Source: Ectocarpus siliculosus
Lineage: Eukaryota > Sar > Phaeophyceae > Ectocarpales > Ectocarpaceae
Reading direction: 5' to 3'
DNA length: 14,913 nt
Assembly: GCA_000310025.1 (NCBI GenBank)
Contig: FN649735.1
Span: forward strand, 49,205-64,117
A model generated the notes under the pieces. It did no database searches and was not told the DNA's origin. It was given only the letters and a program-made list of their open reading frames with translations. Numbering within the stretch: position 1 is the first letter of the stretch; each line of letters begins with the position of its first letter. The position numbers and the translations under genes are program-made. Positions 1 to 8,887 of this stretch are shown piece after piece.

Positions 1-779
1 CTTGAAGCGTTTCAAAATTGGACCGCACAGCAGCGTCAAAAATCTAACTTGTAGCTCACCGAACTCGATGATAGAAGGATCGTTTGGTAAATCGCGGACC
101 GCTAGTCTGTAGTGTATCGCAAGGGGTACAACCTCAGCTACTAACATTGTACACAAGCGACCGCTGCGGACGGTAAATTTACGATAGTAGTTTCGTACTG
201 GAGTTAGACTTTGGAAAACCGAGATATGCAGGCGTTTCCAGGCGTTTCCTGTTTTTTTGAAGAGGAAGTACTGCGATCTCCCCTCCGCGCCCTTAAGGCG
301 GGAGGACGATTGGTTGTGTTTTTTTACGTTGTCGTGGCTGGGCGCCCTTCTGGCACCAAAGGGAGGAACGACAGCATTTTGGACGTTAAATCGGGGCTCG
401 GCACGCTCCTTTGCCCTGCCTCACGGCCGCAGCACTGGACAAAGGCGATCGATGTCAGCGGTGGTTGCATGCATGCGTACATGCTGCCCTTCTCCTCGAC
501 CGCAGCAACAGCCACAGCCTTCGATGTTCGCACCGAATGAAGAAAGTCAGTTGTCTGCCTCCGGCAGCCGACGTTGACTACCCAACAGCGGCGTTGTTAG
601 GCCCGTGTTTTTTTTTTCTCATAGGGTGTTTAGCTGTTTTCTCTGCACCCGTAGCCCCTTTCCGTGCATTCTCTGGTGGTCGGTTGGGTGCGCCGGTAGT
701 GAACGCCCGCCCTCCTTGGCGCCGACCGGTGCCGGATGCTCGGTTCGCCCGTTGTCCGTTCTTCTGTGCGTGAAACCAG
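1..779. other. no confident gene; probable intron of the PIN-like gene
   Basis: I see no exon that I can support here. The first exon I recognise (780-889) enters with one base completing a codon, so an upstream exon ending in phase 2 must exist. No stretch in 1-779 shows the helix 3-4 signatures expected of the family's N-terminal half. The simplest reading is that this is intron and that the N-terminal exons lie before the window. Open frames of about 100 codons here (for example 211-540 and 257-577) have no family resemblance and look like chance. Confidence 0.5.
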
Positions 780-889
780 TTTCTATTTGATGGGCTGGAG
801 CCCGACCTTTTGGACGATCGGGAATAACATCCTCACAGGACATGTGCACCAAGACAAAGGAGGAGGAGGGAAGAAGAACAGCGCGGCCG
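780..889 (+). CDS. exon a of PIN-like transporter (helix 5 and start of central loop)
   Basis: Acceptor ...GAAACCAG ends at 779 after a T/C-rich run, and donor GTATGT starts at 890. The reading frame gives a membrane segment (YLMGWSPTFWTIGNNIL) and then a cytosolic Lys/Gly-rich loop (HVHQDKGGGGKKNSAA). Base 780 completes a codon begun in an exon I cannot see. The exon ends in phase 1. Its place as helix 5 is inferred from order and hydropathy. Confidence 0.6.
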
Positions 890-3800
890 GTATGTTGCGG
901 CGCGGTGTGTGGAGTGCCGTATGCCTTCGGCTCTTGGGAACACACTCCTTGGGTAGACTAGCAGCCTGCGGCGGCCCGCTTTATTGTCGTCCTTGACGGC
1001 AGGAGAGAGCCGCAAGGGTGGAAGATGGAGCTATTTAGCGCGTGCGAATACGTTGGACGCGTCACCCGACTTCCCCGATTGCATGCTTCATCCAACATGT
1101 TTTGTTGTGCGTCTTTCATCGCCATCCGTACATGCATGTATAATGTGTCTTTCATCACCATCGTCCGCCTGCGCAAGGCGGGAGTGAGGGCTCGCCGAGG
1201 GTTTTGGTGTCTAGGAGGTCTTGCATGTAATTCGATCGATGTGTGTTCTTGCTTTGCACAGCCGGAGTACGACCAAAATTGACGTATTTTTGTGCCGCCG
1301 AAGAATTTTTAATGTGGGTTGTCTGTTCTTTGTCGGTTGGTTCTGTCTTCCTGCGGAGAGAACCAACAGCGTTTTCCGACGTGATTCCCCTTGAGCAACG
1401 CGGTCTGCGTTACGAACAGTATTTTTGTTACTCCACCTACGAAAAACGTTGACCCGTGAGCCCGGCCGCCCTCCCTTTGCTTGCGCCACGTCCGAACGAT
1501 CGATTAACGACGACGATGGTCCCGCGATCGGTATCGACACCGGTAGAAGGCGATGTAGCGGCGGTGCCAAAGGCGAAGCTCAGCCTTTTTAAGCGTGTGG
1601 CGAACCTTCCTTCCAAGGTTAAGAGGTGGGTTCGTTAAGCATTGCTGCTACTGTTCTGCTGCGGTTAGGTGGGGTCGCTCAGTATTGTACGGCCATGTCC
1701 GCTTCGCGTTCAGCGATGCGGAGCGTTACCTTAGGGTAGAGATACCCCGCCGAAAGCTTTTTTGTTTTGTTCGAGGAGCTATTGACAGCTTAAGTTTGTA
1801 CTCGTTGCGAACCGTTATGGTCGACCTGTACTCGGGATATTTCCTTTTTGTTCGTTGGAAACTTCGGTACCGATTTACCCGATGCTTGAAAAAAAAACCG
1901 CCAGGTTTTCGTTGTAGCTCTGCCAGTTTCCGTTTCTCGAATGCCCTTCTTAACCTCTGCCCCCCACTCGGCTCCCTCCTGCCCACATCACAGTGTATAA
2001 CCCCTGCCTATTTTGCCGTCCATTTCGAGTTTTTGTTTGTTTGCGCAACCCACCTCTTTTGGGGTCTGTTTAGTTGACTTCCCGCCCCACCGGACCAACA
2101 CACCCGACCTTGCCCCCCCCCCGCCCCCTGCACGCACGCCTTCTCCCTTTTATCCAATACCAGCATCGCTGAGAGCCCCGCCGTCCGAAGAGTCTTAAGC
2201 CCGCCAATAGTAGCCTGCATGACGGGACTGGTGATAGGCCTGTCCCCTCCCCTTCGTTGGCTGCTGATGAGGGAGGGGGCTCCGCTGGGTCCGATGTGGT
2301 CTGCCTTCAGCAACCTGGTGAGATAAATAGGCCAAAAATGCCGACAAATTGATAATATCAACCCTCATGGCCCTATTTAGCAACCCTTGTTGACTTGTAG
2401 CAAGGCCTTCGTGAGATCAAGAGTGAAAATGCAACCGAACTCGAGAGTGTGCTCGAGAAATAGTTTGTTTGTTTTTTTCCCGGAAATTTCTCTCGAACTC
2501 TGTTCGTTTCCTCCCCAAGCTGATGGGCAGTACGTACATGGTCCAGGACACAGTCCATCACCTTGTTCCTGCTATGGATACTGCCGTGGATGGTTGTGAC
2601 CGACATGGGTTTTCTACCCCTGCCCCCCCTGCTTGTTCCTCTCTCCCGCGATGTGTTACGCTCCGCGCGAATTGGTCGTATCAGACGGCGGCGTACACTC
2701 CATCAGGCGTTCTGGTTCTGGCGGGGAGCTTGGCGAACTGCCCCCCGGGAAAGTGGTTCTCCCGAGACACCAAGAAAACCATCTTGGCGGTTGGCATGGC
2801 TAGGTGGTTCTTGTTGCCGCTCGTGACCTCAGGTACAAAAAGCTACCCTTTGCTGCCTGTTGCAGACCTCTCGCTTTTGAGACGAGGAACATTACCGTAC
2901 GCGCGAACCTCCCTATTTACGTGGTTTGGAGTATTTTAAGTCCCGTGAAAAAAATCGGTACGTGGAATGCCTCGGAAGTCTCTGCAATCGAGGTCCAATC
3001 GCATAAGAAACGTTCAGCAGAACGTTGAATCCAGCACGGGGTCACTTTGTACACTAGGCACGCCGCACATCGCGAGTTAAGAAGCCAACAGCAATGCCGT
3101 TGGAATCGCGGAACCTCGATTGTGGAACGATAACCGTGTTGTGGAACGTGCCAACAATGAAGCTTAAGCTTTACATACGTGTACGATGTTGAGGTGCTAC
3201 TCGTGTTTTGTTTTTGATTACGGGTTGGAGGTGCCGGGTAGGGTGTGCAGCGCGCGCGGCCTGACTGCCCTGTCGACATCCCATAGACAGTACCGTCCCG
3301 GTACATGTATTGACTTTTTTTTTTGAGACCCTATACAGGCTTTTTATTTATTTTTTTTCGTTAAGAAACACAGATATCTCAGCGGTGGGTCCTATGTTTC
3401 ATCCTGCATGGTAGTAGTCTACCGCTGGCGACACAAGATATCACACCCCCTGGCCCGATTCTCAAGGCTCGGTTACTCCACCGCAGCAACAAGTAGCGGC
3501 GCCGAAAGTTAATGGCAGCGCTGGAACCGTTTCGTCGTGATGATTCCGATAACATATGTGTTGTTTGATTTGTACACTGCGATTTATCGCAGTACTAGTT
3601 ACATCCTCGTCCGTCGTGGCGTAGTGTTGATTTGAATTAAGATCGGTCCCGGGGGGGTGATATCTTGCGTCACCCTACGGTGTTCTCGACGGTGGCGACG
3701 ACGTAAGAAACTGGGCCTCGACACGACAACGAAAGTTGGCGTTGCTGAATAGCGGGCCGTTAGTGTACTGCGGTTGCCATGGTGCCAGTGTTTTCGGCAG

Positions 3801-5136
3801 CTTGATGTATTATTCTCGAGACAACCCTGCTTCACAGAGAAGTACATCGTCTAGTTTTTGTTTCGCGTGTAATCCAGTCAATGCTATCTGTTGCCCGGTG
3901 CCTCTTTTTTTTTTTTCCTTCCCGGCAGGGCTGCTGTTCGGTGGGGTTAAGTATGGACTAGTGCCTCCAGACCCGATGCTGCTCTTCGTGCTGCTGATCG
4001 AGTCATGCATGCCTTCGGCGCAGAACTCCGTCATCATGCTGCAGGTGCGAGTCTCTGCCTTCATCTCCGTGTTAGTGTGTTGGAGACTGCTGCTGTGCGG
4101 CGTGTTTCCCGCTGAAACTGCGTCGTGTCTGGCTCAAATCCCTCGTCTTCCGTTTCATGTGACGTTTCTATGTCATTGGGTGGCGTTTACGTCTCGTGCT
4201 CGAAGGAGCATGCAGCGCGCCTTGTTGTAGAGATAGACTATGCGCGAATGCGGGGTGTTTTGTGCGGCGTTCCCAGACATTCCTTCGCGGGTCGAAGACT
4301 GTTTTGGCTGCGTACTGGGTCGGACCCCAACCGCTGTGTGTGCGGTTGCATCCATGTGCTCATTTTTGACACACTGGTGTTTCGCCCGGATGTATAATGT
4401 GGCATTCCCTCTTCTCTGCACTCTGCAGGATCACTGACATGTTGGGATGTGCTGAGATACATGTATATCCCTTCCTCTGGATGTCGCGATTTAGATGCCG
4501 ACAGGTTATTTACGCCAATACGTTTTCGACTGCGATTGTCTGTGTCCTGCTACAGTACCGCGCGCAAGTGATGCATTATGTGCTTGCGACCTTTAGTTGT
4601 TGCTTGACGAATAAGAAATAAATACCCGCACAACTGGTGTGCGACTGGTTTTCGCGCAAGGTACTGGCTGTACCTCTATTCGCACTATTAATAGCACGCA
4701 CCTGCTGCGTCACCGTCTGTGTTGTCGCTTGAAGTACGATGGACACAAAACTTCCGTCTAATCGGCTCGTTGTCTCCATTGTCGTTCCTTCCCGGCGGTG
4801 CCTCAAGTGTGTCCGTACCGCTCTTCTTCCCTGCAGAAAAGCAGAACGCCCCCATATGCGTAGCCGGGCTGATGGTATCCTTGTAGTATCCAGCGACGCA
4901 CGCTATGGACCACTCACTTTCCGTATGTTTCGGGGGGCCAAGCGAAGAGCCGTCGGTTTCATGTGGGCCATATTAAAACCGTCATTGTCTTTCGTCCTGT
5001 GTGTGCTTGACAGGTGGCCGGGTTGCAAGACGAAGCTGGGAGGAACGCGAGGACCCTTTGCACCCTCTACCTCATCTCCATCGTGCCAGTGAGCATCCTT
5101 CTCACCGTCTTCATCTCCGCCCTTAAGCTTGTGTGA
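780..5136 (+). CDS. PIN-like / auxin efflux carrier family transporter, C-terminal part, six exons (5' end outside window)
   Basis: Membrane transport protein of the auxin efflux carrier (PIN/PILS-like) superfamily, which moves small organic acids such as auxins across plasma or ER membranes. Exons 780-889, 1547-1625, 2164-2317, 2685-2832, 3929-4044 and 5014-5136 join in phase to 242 codons with no frame break, ending at TGA 5134-5136. Counting from F at 781, I see helix 5 (YLMGWSPTFWTIGNNIL, 3-19), a basic Gly/Lys loop, helix 6 (PPIVACMTGLVIGLSPPLRW, from 76), helix 7 (TPSGVLVLAGSLA), helix 8 (ILAVGMARWFLLPLV), helix 9 with the family hallmark DPMLLFVLLIESCMPSAQN (178-196), and helix 10 (LYLISIVPVSILLTVFISAL). 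In family members the matching P-x-x-x-N region and the helix 7 L-x-G-x-L lie in the second half of the fold. The N-terminal half is not in the window. Substrate cannot be told from sequence. The family call is firm; the 5' exon borders are less so. Confidence 0.85.
890..1546 (+). other. intron a-b of PIN-like transporter
   Basis: Donor GTATGT at 890 and acceptor GGTAG ending at 1546. The acceptor is followed at once by AAG, making a TAGAAG tandem acceptor, and a further in-frame AG ends at 1558; all three keep the frame. The intron contains the possible cassette exon 1370-1447 and is otherwise unremarkable, apart from several TGCATG/ACATGC motifs near 1080-1140. Confidence 0.55.
1370..1447 (+). 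CDS. possible optional (cassette) exon in the central loop
   Basis: The acceptor CCAACAG ends at 1369 after a T/C-rich run, and a weak donor GTTGAC starts at 1448. The 78-nt segment is an exact multiple of three, enters and leaves in phase 1, and reads FSDVIPLEQRGLRYEQYFCY and on. The flanking exons also join in frame without it (889 to 1547), so it would add 26 loop residues or be skipped. The weak donor and the in-frame TGA just downstream (1450-1452) keep confidence low. Confidence 0.3.
1547..1625 (+). CDS. exon b of PIN-like transporter (central loop)
   Basis: Reads GDVAAVPKAKLSLFKRVANL and PSKVK, a basic amphipathic stretch just before helix 6, as expected of the cytosolic loop. The donor GTGGGT at 1626 leaves phase 2, and the next exon supplies the third base (AG+C, Ser). 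A donor at 1618 (GTTAAG) would break the frame, which is why 1626 was chosen. Confidence 0.6.
1626..2163 (+). other. intron b-c of PIN-like transporter
   Basis: 538 nt. Donor GTGGGT at 1626. The acceptor ATACCAG ends at 2163 behind a very strong pyrimidine tract (C-rich 2111-2130, then CTTCTCCCTTTTATCC). Nothing else is recognised inside. Confidence 0.75.
2164..2317 (+). CDS. exon c of PIN-like transporter (helix 6)
   Basis: Encodes IAESPAVRRVLSPPIVACMT, continuing GLVIGLSPPLRWLLMREGAP. The pattern L-x-P-P-(I/L)-x-A followed by G-(L/I)-x-I-G-L-x-P-P-L-R is the classic helix 6 and following loop of auxin efflux carrier family proteins. Donor GTGAGA at 2318 is in phase 0. Confidence 0.85.
2318..2684 (+). 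other. intron c-d of PIN-like transporter
   Basis: 367 nt. Donor GTGAGA at 2318, acceptor GTATCAG ending at 2684, with the C/T-rich stretch CCCCTGCCCCCCCTGCTTGT upstream of it. Two CTCGAG sites lie close together near 2440-2456. No other feature seen. Confidence 0.75.
2685..2832 (+). CDS. exon d of PIN-like transporter (helices 7 and 8)
   Basis: Reads TAAYTPSGVLVLAGSLANCP and, after a short polar loop (GKWFSRDTKK), ILAVGMARWFLLPLVTS. This matches the family's V-P-x-x-x-L-V-L-G-x-x-L followed by S-x-x-x-x-x-I-x-x-V-x-x-R-x-x-L-L-P-L. Entry is phase 0. It leaves in phase 1 at donor GTACAA (2833), and G is completed by GG of the next exon. Confidence 0.85.
2833..3928 (+). other. intron d-e of PIN-like transporter
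   Basis: 1096 nt. Donor GTACAA at 2833. The acceptor CCCGGCAG ends at 3928 behind a long T tract (3905-3916) and CCTTCC. T-rich blocks occur at 3315-3323 and 3340-3358. Minus-strand open frames here (2917-3306, 3599-3847) show no family resemblance. Confidence 0.8.
3929..4044 (+). CDS. exon e of PIN-like transporter (helix 9, family hallmark)
   Basis: Reads LLFGGVKYGLVPPDPMLLFV, then LLIESCMPSAQNSVIMLQ. P-x-D-P-(L/M)-x-x-F-V-L-L-x-x-x-x-M-P-S-A-Q-N is the best conserved C-terminal signature of the superfamily. The strongest pyrimidine tract of the gene precedes it. Phase 1 in, phase 0 out at donor GTGCGA. Confidence 0.9.
4045..5013 (+). other. intron e-f of PIN-like transporter
   Basis: 969 nt. 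Donor GTGCGA at 4045, acceptor TTGACAG ending at 5013 after a T/C/G-rich run. The open frames at 4125-4397 and 4739-5092 (+) and 4173-4462 (-) inside it look like chance. Confidence 0.8.
5014..5136 (+). CDS. last exon of PIN-like transporter (helix 10 and stop)
   Basis: Reads VAGLQDEAGRNARTLCTLYL and then ISIVPVSILLTVFISALKLV, ending in TGA at 5134-5136. The order small-polar loop, A-x-x-x-L, Y-x-x-(S/A)-(I/V)-(V/I)-P-x-x-x-L-L-x, and a short tail is the normal C-terminus of the family, so the protein's end is complete. Confidence 0.88.
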   Translation: MAGLQDEAGRNARTLCTLYLISIVPVSILLTVFISALKLV

Positions 5137-7082
5137 TAGTGTGGGGGTCACGACGAATAGTCTAGCTTCGATGCGACATGGTGCCTTCATCTCGGCAGTG
5201 AAGCTGTGTGGTACTGTTGTAGTGTCGGATCGCGGCGTTGGTGTGGGTGTGAATGATGCGCATTCCAAACAGAGGAGGAACCTGCAATAGGTAGGCAGGT
5301 TTGGCGACACGCCTAACCTCGTTGTTTGGCTAGGAGCACACATATGTAGCGTACTTTTTTGTGTGTTCTGTCTCTGTTTAAGGTATTAGGGGTTGTAGCA
5401 GAGAAGAGCAAGTCGGCTTGAATTGCCCTTTGCACCCTACTACTATATAGATATCGCAGGTGGACCTAGATCTGCCGTACGAAAAACGTTTTGATGCGGC
5501 TGCCCATGGAGAGCTCACGTGGCCTCCCCGCTTCCCCGAGGCGGTGCATGGTTAACGTGATCATGGCGACGGGTAGTAGCAGCAGATAGTGATGGCGGTA
5601 GCAAAGGTGAAAGCTCTGCCCACACCTTTTAAGGAAGGTGTATACTCGGAAGGTGTACACTCGGCTCAACGGTTGAGGGGTGCTACGAGCATGTGTTGGT
5701 TCTTGAGTGCCGTAGAATCTGGATGTGACGAACAGACATTATGCTTGTTGTTTTGCCCTAATTGGGCGTAAAGGCGCTCGACGTGCATACCAGCAATTTG
5801 TTGGAGTTGTGCGGCTTGCCTGATGTAACCAAGAGAGCAATCCTTGCCACACCACAGGTGGGCCAGCCTGTAGTGCATGTCGAGTTGTCCGCATTTTCTT
5901 TCTGTGATCTTTCTGTGCGTTCTCTCGCCCGTTTCCCCTCTCCACGAGCACTCGGCGGTGATTGTAGGGTTGGGGAAATGAGAACATACGGCATGTGTGT
6001 GGATCCCTCGGGTGCTCTCCAAAAACCTAAGCCAACCTGATTCGCGCACTTGGACACGCAGTGGGCTATGAGCCAGCCCTGTTGCTGTGTGCCTCGTCAA
6101 GTCCCGGGAACGTAGTAAACAATGACTTGCCCCTTGTACACCCACCTTGCGAATAGTTCTCAAGTTTAACTTGCAGCACGTACCAAAAGAAGGGGAACAC
6201 GGAAAGAAACAGCAGGAGATGACGTAGTACTGAGACGAAGGCTGTGTGAAACAAGGAATACTGATCCATGTGAAGAAGGAATATCAGGCAACCCACGGGC
6301 CTTTGGCAATGGGCGTCGAGAACCGGCAAGATGCGGTGGTCTTGTATTCGGGCTACTTGTATAAGCTGTGAGAAGGTGTCATACGCCCAGAGAATACTAC
6401 CCAGTAGGGTTTGATGGAGAGTTACACGAAATATACCCTTATGTACGGAATCCGTTTCCCTGTCGTCAAACCGTTGACTGCCCGCTCATAGGCTGCCTCC
6501 TGTTTCGTACGCCTTGTGGTGAGTACAAAGTACATACTGCGGTTCTCGACTTCGTCCTTTGTTGTTACTGCATGTATGCTGATGCGTGGACAACAGACGG
6601 AATTGAAATAGCAGGAGAACTAGAGGCCTGCACTCTTGGCGTACCTCTCTCCCTCCAGCACCATGCAGCAAATCGTCCTGTTTGGCATCACAACGTTCCT
6701 GCTGGGAGGCGGCGGTGCCGTGGAAATGCATGATTGTGTTCGCTGCGGCATGTAGAAAAAATGTTGTCACTTTTTCGCAGTTCATGGTAGCGACGGTGAC
6801 CGCGAGAACACCGTAAGCTCGCGTTTGTTTGCATCTGTGTAGTATGTGGATCGGATCTGAATTCGAATCCTCACAAACGGGTTGGTCTGGAGACGCACCC
6901 GGAGTACGTAGCATCGTTGGATCGTTGGATCGATGGTCGCCTGGGAGACTGGGAGATCCAGTAGAAAAGGAGCCAGCGCGCTTTTCGCGGGACATTCAAA
7001 TTGATCAGTGATAACACAGCTTTGCGAACTTCGAGAGCAGAGAGTACTTAGAAGACACGCATCTTGGTGCCTTCTTAAGAGG
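5137..7082. other. intergenic / 3' UTR region, no confident gene
   Basis: I find no coding segment that I trust. The open frame 5762-6040 (+) contains a possible short exon-like piece before a GTGGGC donor at 5860, and 6368-6733 (+) is open for 121 codons. Neither has recognisable motifs or convincing start context. Minus-strand frames at 5666-6163 and 6486-6995 are also unassigned. The polyadenylation site of the upstream transporter must lie here but is not identified. Confidence 0.5.
5633..5662 (+). repeat. 15-bp tandem duplication
   Basis: GGAAGGTGTATACTC (5633-5647) is followed directly by GGAAGGTGTACACTC (5648-5662), with 14 of 15 bases identical. It is probably a small minisatellite or slippage product. 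In one + frame it would encode EGVYS-EGVHS, but no gene is supported there. Confidence 0.8.
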
Positions 7083-7319
7083 ATGGAAGATAAAGTCTCC
7101 TTCAGCAAGCTACGCAAAGGGAGTGCGCGTAAGAGGAGGTGGGAATCCGGGTGCTATGTAGTACAGGAGGGGCGGCGGAAAAAAAAAACGTGCTATCCTG
7201 ACAGTCCCGTGAGCATTGCATCCACGGAGGCCACCCTTGACACATGCGCAGAGCTTGTATGCCGCGGGCGGCGCTCACAGTGCTTCTTGGCAGCTATGCT
7301 GGCACAAACTCTAGCGTGA
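7083..7319 (+). CDS. unassigned short ORF, possibly the 5' exon of the downstream gene
   Basis: Opens with ATG at 7083 and reads MEDKVSFSKLRKGSARKRRW and on, a very basic N-terminus, to a TGA at 7317-7319. First-position G is fairly frequent, as in coding DNA. It lies in the same frame as the next ATG at 7326, separated only by TGA, TAG and one codon. A GTATGC donor at 7257 could splice to an AG at 7322, but that 66-nt intron is speculative. No domain is recognised. Confidence 0.25.
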   Translation: MEDKVSFSKLRKGSARKRRWESGCYVVQEGRRKKKTCYPDSPVSIASTEATLDTCAELVCRGRRSQCFLAAMLAQTLA

Positions 7320-7325
7320 TAGGCT

Positions 7326-8396
7326 ATGGAGGTTATACGTTGTCCATCGTCCAACGAGTACCTCCAACGGCGCCCATATTCCGCAGTCGTCTCCTCTGCC
7401 GCGCCGGCGCTTGAAGACACACACCCTGAGTTGTTCGACAGCGCCAACAGATGGATGCTGGATGGATCCTGCAGGTGATGCTTCTGCTGGAGTTGGTCGC
7501 GGTGCCGGCGGTTCCGCTGAAGTTGGATTGACGAACGAGGCGTTGTTCAATGCTTCGCACGGCACTCCTTCGGAAGGTGCGGTCCGAGACGATGCCATCG
7601 GAGATCTGGCTCGATCAGCTGCAGCAGCACCTGGTGTATTTGAGGTCGCGCGCATGGCAGCCCGGAAGAGGAGGCGCGAGCAGCGGGAACGTGGTCACCG
7701 GGCTGGGGATCCTCGAGGCCGCGTGGCAGTGGTCAATCCAGAGCGGTTCGATCCCGTCACCGACGGCGCGAACGAGACTACTGCTGCTGTGCACCCAGCT
7801 CTTCCTCTTCCATCTGCACGGATGAGCGTGCTTGACGTTCACCGCTTGGCCGTTCGCGAAAACGCCGTGAGAGGAGGGACCGACGAGCTGCCGCTGCTGC
7901 TGCTACGCTTGGCCCCGTTGCTGATGTTAGCTTAACAGCTCAACATGCACCGGCCGCAGATGTTGACGATGCAGCTGCTGACGATAAGAAGAACGCTCCG
8001 TCACCCGCGCTGAAGGCGTTTGAGGCAGCACGAATGGCCTTCCGGGCGACACGTCGAGGTGCAACTGCTGTGTCCCAAGATGAAGATCACAGAGGGGGGC
8101 AGTGGGGTAAAATACAGGGGGGGGCAGAAGCAGAACGTAGGGGAGAGACTGCGAGAGGGCGAGAAGGAGAAAATACAGAAGCAGGCGGAGGTGCAAGACG
8201 ACCGAAGGGAAGAGGGGGAGGAGGAGGAGGAGGAGGAGGAGGAGGAGCAAGGAACACAAGACAACAACGACCACACGGCGGTGATGACGACTCTACTGGA
8301 AATACTCTCTGGGAAGACCACACTCCACCGCGATATGCGCTTGACCTGGCCCTCGAACTCTGTCCACTCCGCAATTGCCCAGGCGGGGCCTGGTGA
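7326..8396 (+). CDS. repeat-bearing coding region, unknown protein, frame-shifted
   Basis: I do not recognise the protein. Strong G-first codon usage runs in frame 3 from ATG 7326 (MEVIRCPSSNEYLQRRPYSA...), moves to frame 1 near 7455-7470 (an in-frame ATG is at 7462), and returns to frame 3 near 7845-7850 at an AAAA run. It then continues to TGA 8394-8396. In between are three copies of a ~63-residue repeat whose core is F-E-x-A-R-M-A-x-R followed by Arg/Lys. The tail is Gly/Glu/Arg-rich and contains a GGA microsatellite; frame 1 is also open there and would give a Glu-rich coiled-coil-like segment. The two shifts could be assembly indels, decay or unresolved introns. It may be the 5' part of the nuclease-domain gene downstream, on the same strand. 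Confidence 0.4.
7639..8080 (+). repeat. three tandem ~190-bp coding repeats
   Basis: Core copies start at 7639 (FEVARMAARKRRREQR), 7831 (LDVHRLAVR, then an Arg-rich run in the shifted frame) and 8019 (FEAARMAFRATRRG), spaced 192 and 188 bp. A second block, D-P-V-T-D at about 7750 and G-P-V-A-D at about 7911, follows the first two cores at similar distances. Between copies 1 and 3 many differences fall at third codon positions (GCG/GCA, CGC/CGA, GCA/GCC), which supports selection on this frame. Confidence 0.55.
8217..8248 (+). repeat. GAG/GGA trinucleotide microsatellite
   Basis: An almost pure run of (GGA)n, encoding poly-Gly in frame 3 or poly-Glu in frame 1. The surrounding G-runs (8092-8098, 8118-8125) make the true frame here hard to fix. 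Confidence 0.85.
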
Positions 8397-8523
8397 ACTC
8401 CGCGGAGATTCAACCAACGTTGACTGCATACAAGGTTGGTGCGCGGTTGAGACCACAGTTGGGTTGGTTCAATTTACGCTTGGTCAAGATTCTCCGCCAA
8501 GCTTGTCTATCATTTATTCGAAG
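8397..8523 (+). CDS. candidate exon(s) before donor GTGAGA; frame unresolved
   Basis: A good donor (CGAAG|GTGAGA) lies at 8524. Upstream of it all three frames are at least partly open. Frame 1 reads back past 8100 and ends in phase 0. Frame 3 from about 8448 ends in phase 1 and could follow an AG at 8455. Both can be joined in phase to the next candidate exon through alternative acceptors (8783 or 8766). I cannot choose between them. Confidence 0.25.
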
Positions 8524-8766
8524 GTGAGAAATATCCATCATACATCCCCAAACAAGACAAAACGCTGATCGGTCGGCGGTTGGCGGATCCGTCTACTCCT
8601 CCCCGTTGTTAGTCAGCCAAGATGACACCAGGCCATCAGAAGACACGATTTTCCCAAGACTTCCCAAGGTGCCGTCCTCGATTCCACCGTGGATGACCCC
8701 ACCCGTCGACCCTGGATCTTGGGTCGTGCCATGTTTTTTTTTTACTTTTTTGAAATTCCGCCGCAG

Positions 8767-8887
8767 GTGCGTTGACCAATCAGCGAATTGAGTGCCACGA
8801 AAGTCTACATACATTGTTGACTATACTTTGTACAAAGCTAGAAGATACCTCCTGCTGGGCGGTGTTGGGTATCTCGGCGAAGCGGGG
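8767..8887 (+). CDS. candidate internal exon
   Basis: The acceptor CCGCCGCAG ends at 8766 behind a long T tract (8732-8750), with a second AG at 8783. The donor GTAAGT at 8888 is a perfect consensus. In frame 3 it reads ALTNQRIECHESLHTLLTIL and then CTKLEDTSCWAVLGISAKRG, ending in phase 2. The helical, hydrophobic pattern is compatible with helix-turn-helix repeats such as PPR but is not diagnostic. Confidence 0.4.

Noticed and set aside
4842-4874. Possible micro-exon reading QNAPICVAGLM between the last two transporter exons
   Set aside because: It follows an AG and is in phase, but exon 5014-5136 joins directly to 4044 and continues the family pattern (MLQ-VAGLQDEA), so the extra piece is unnecessary and was judged a coincidence.
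4739-5343. ORFs on both strands (4739-5092 +, 4903-5343 -) as separate genes
   Set aside because: They overlap the last intron and last exon of the transporter and show no motifs; the transporter exon reads in another frame with clear homology pattern.
8310-8396. Y-A-L-D-L-A-L-E-L as a second, degenerate GxxExxY motif in the repeat region
   Set aside because: The Glu three residues before Tyr is missing (Pro there), and no D or E-x-K follows before the stop. The similarity is limited to CTGGCCCTC.
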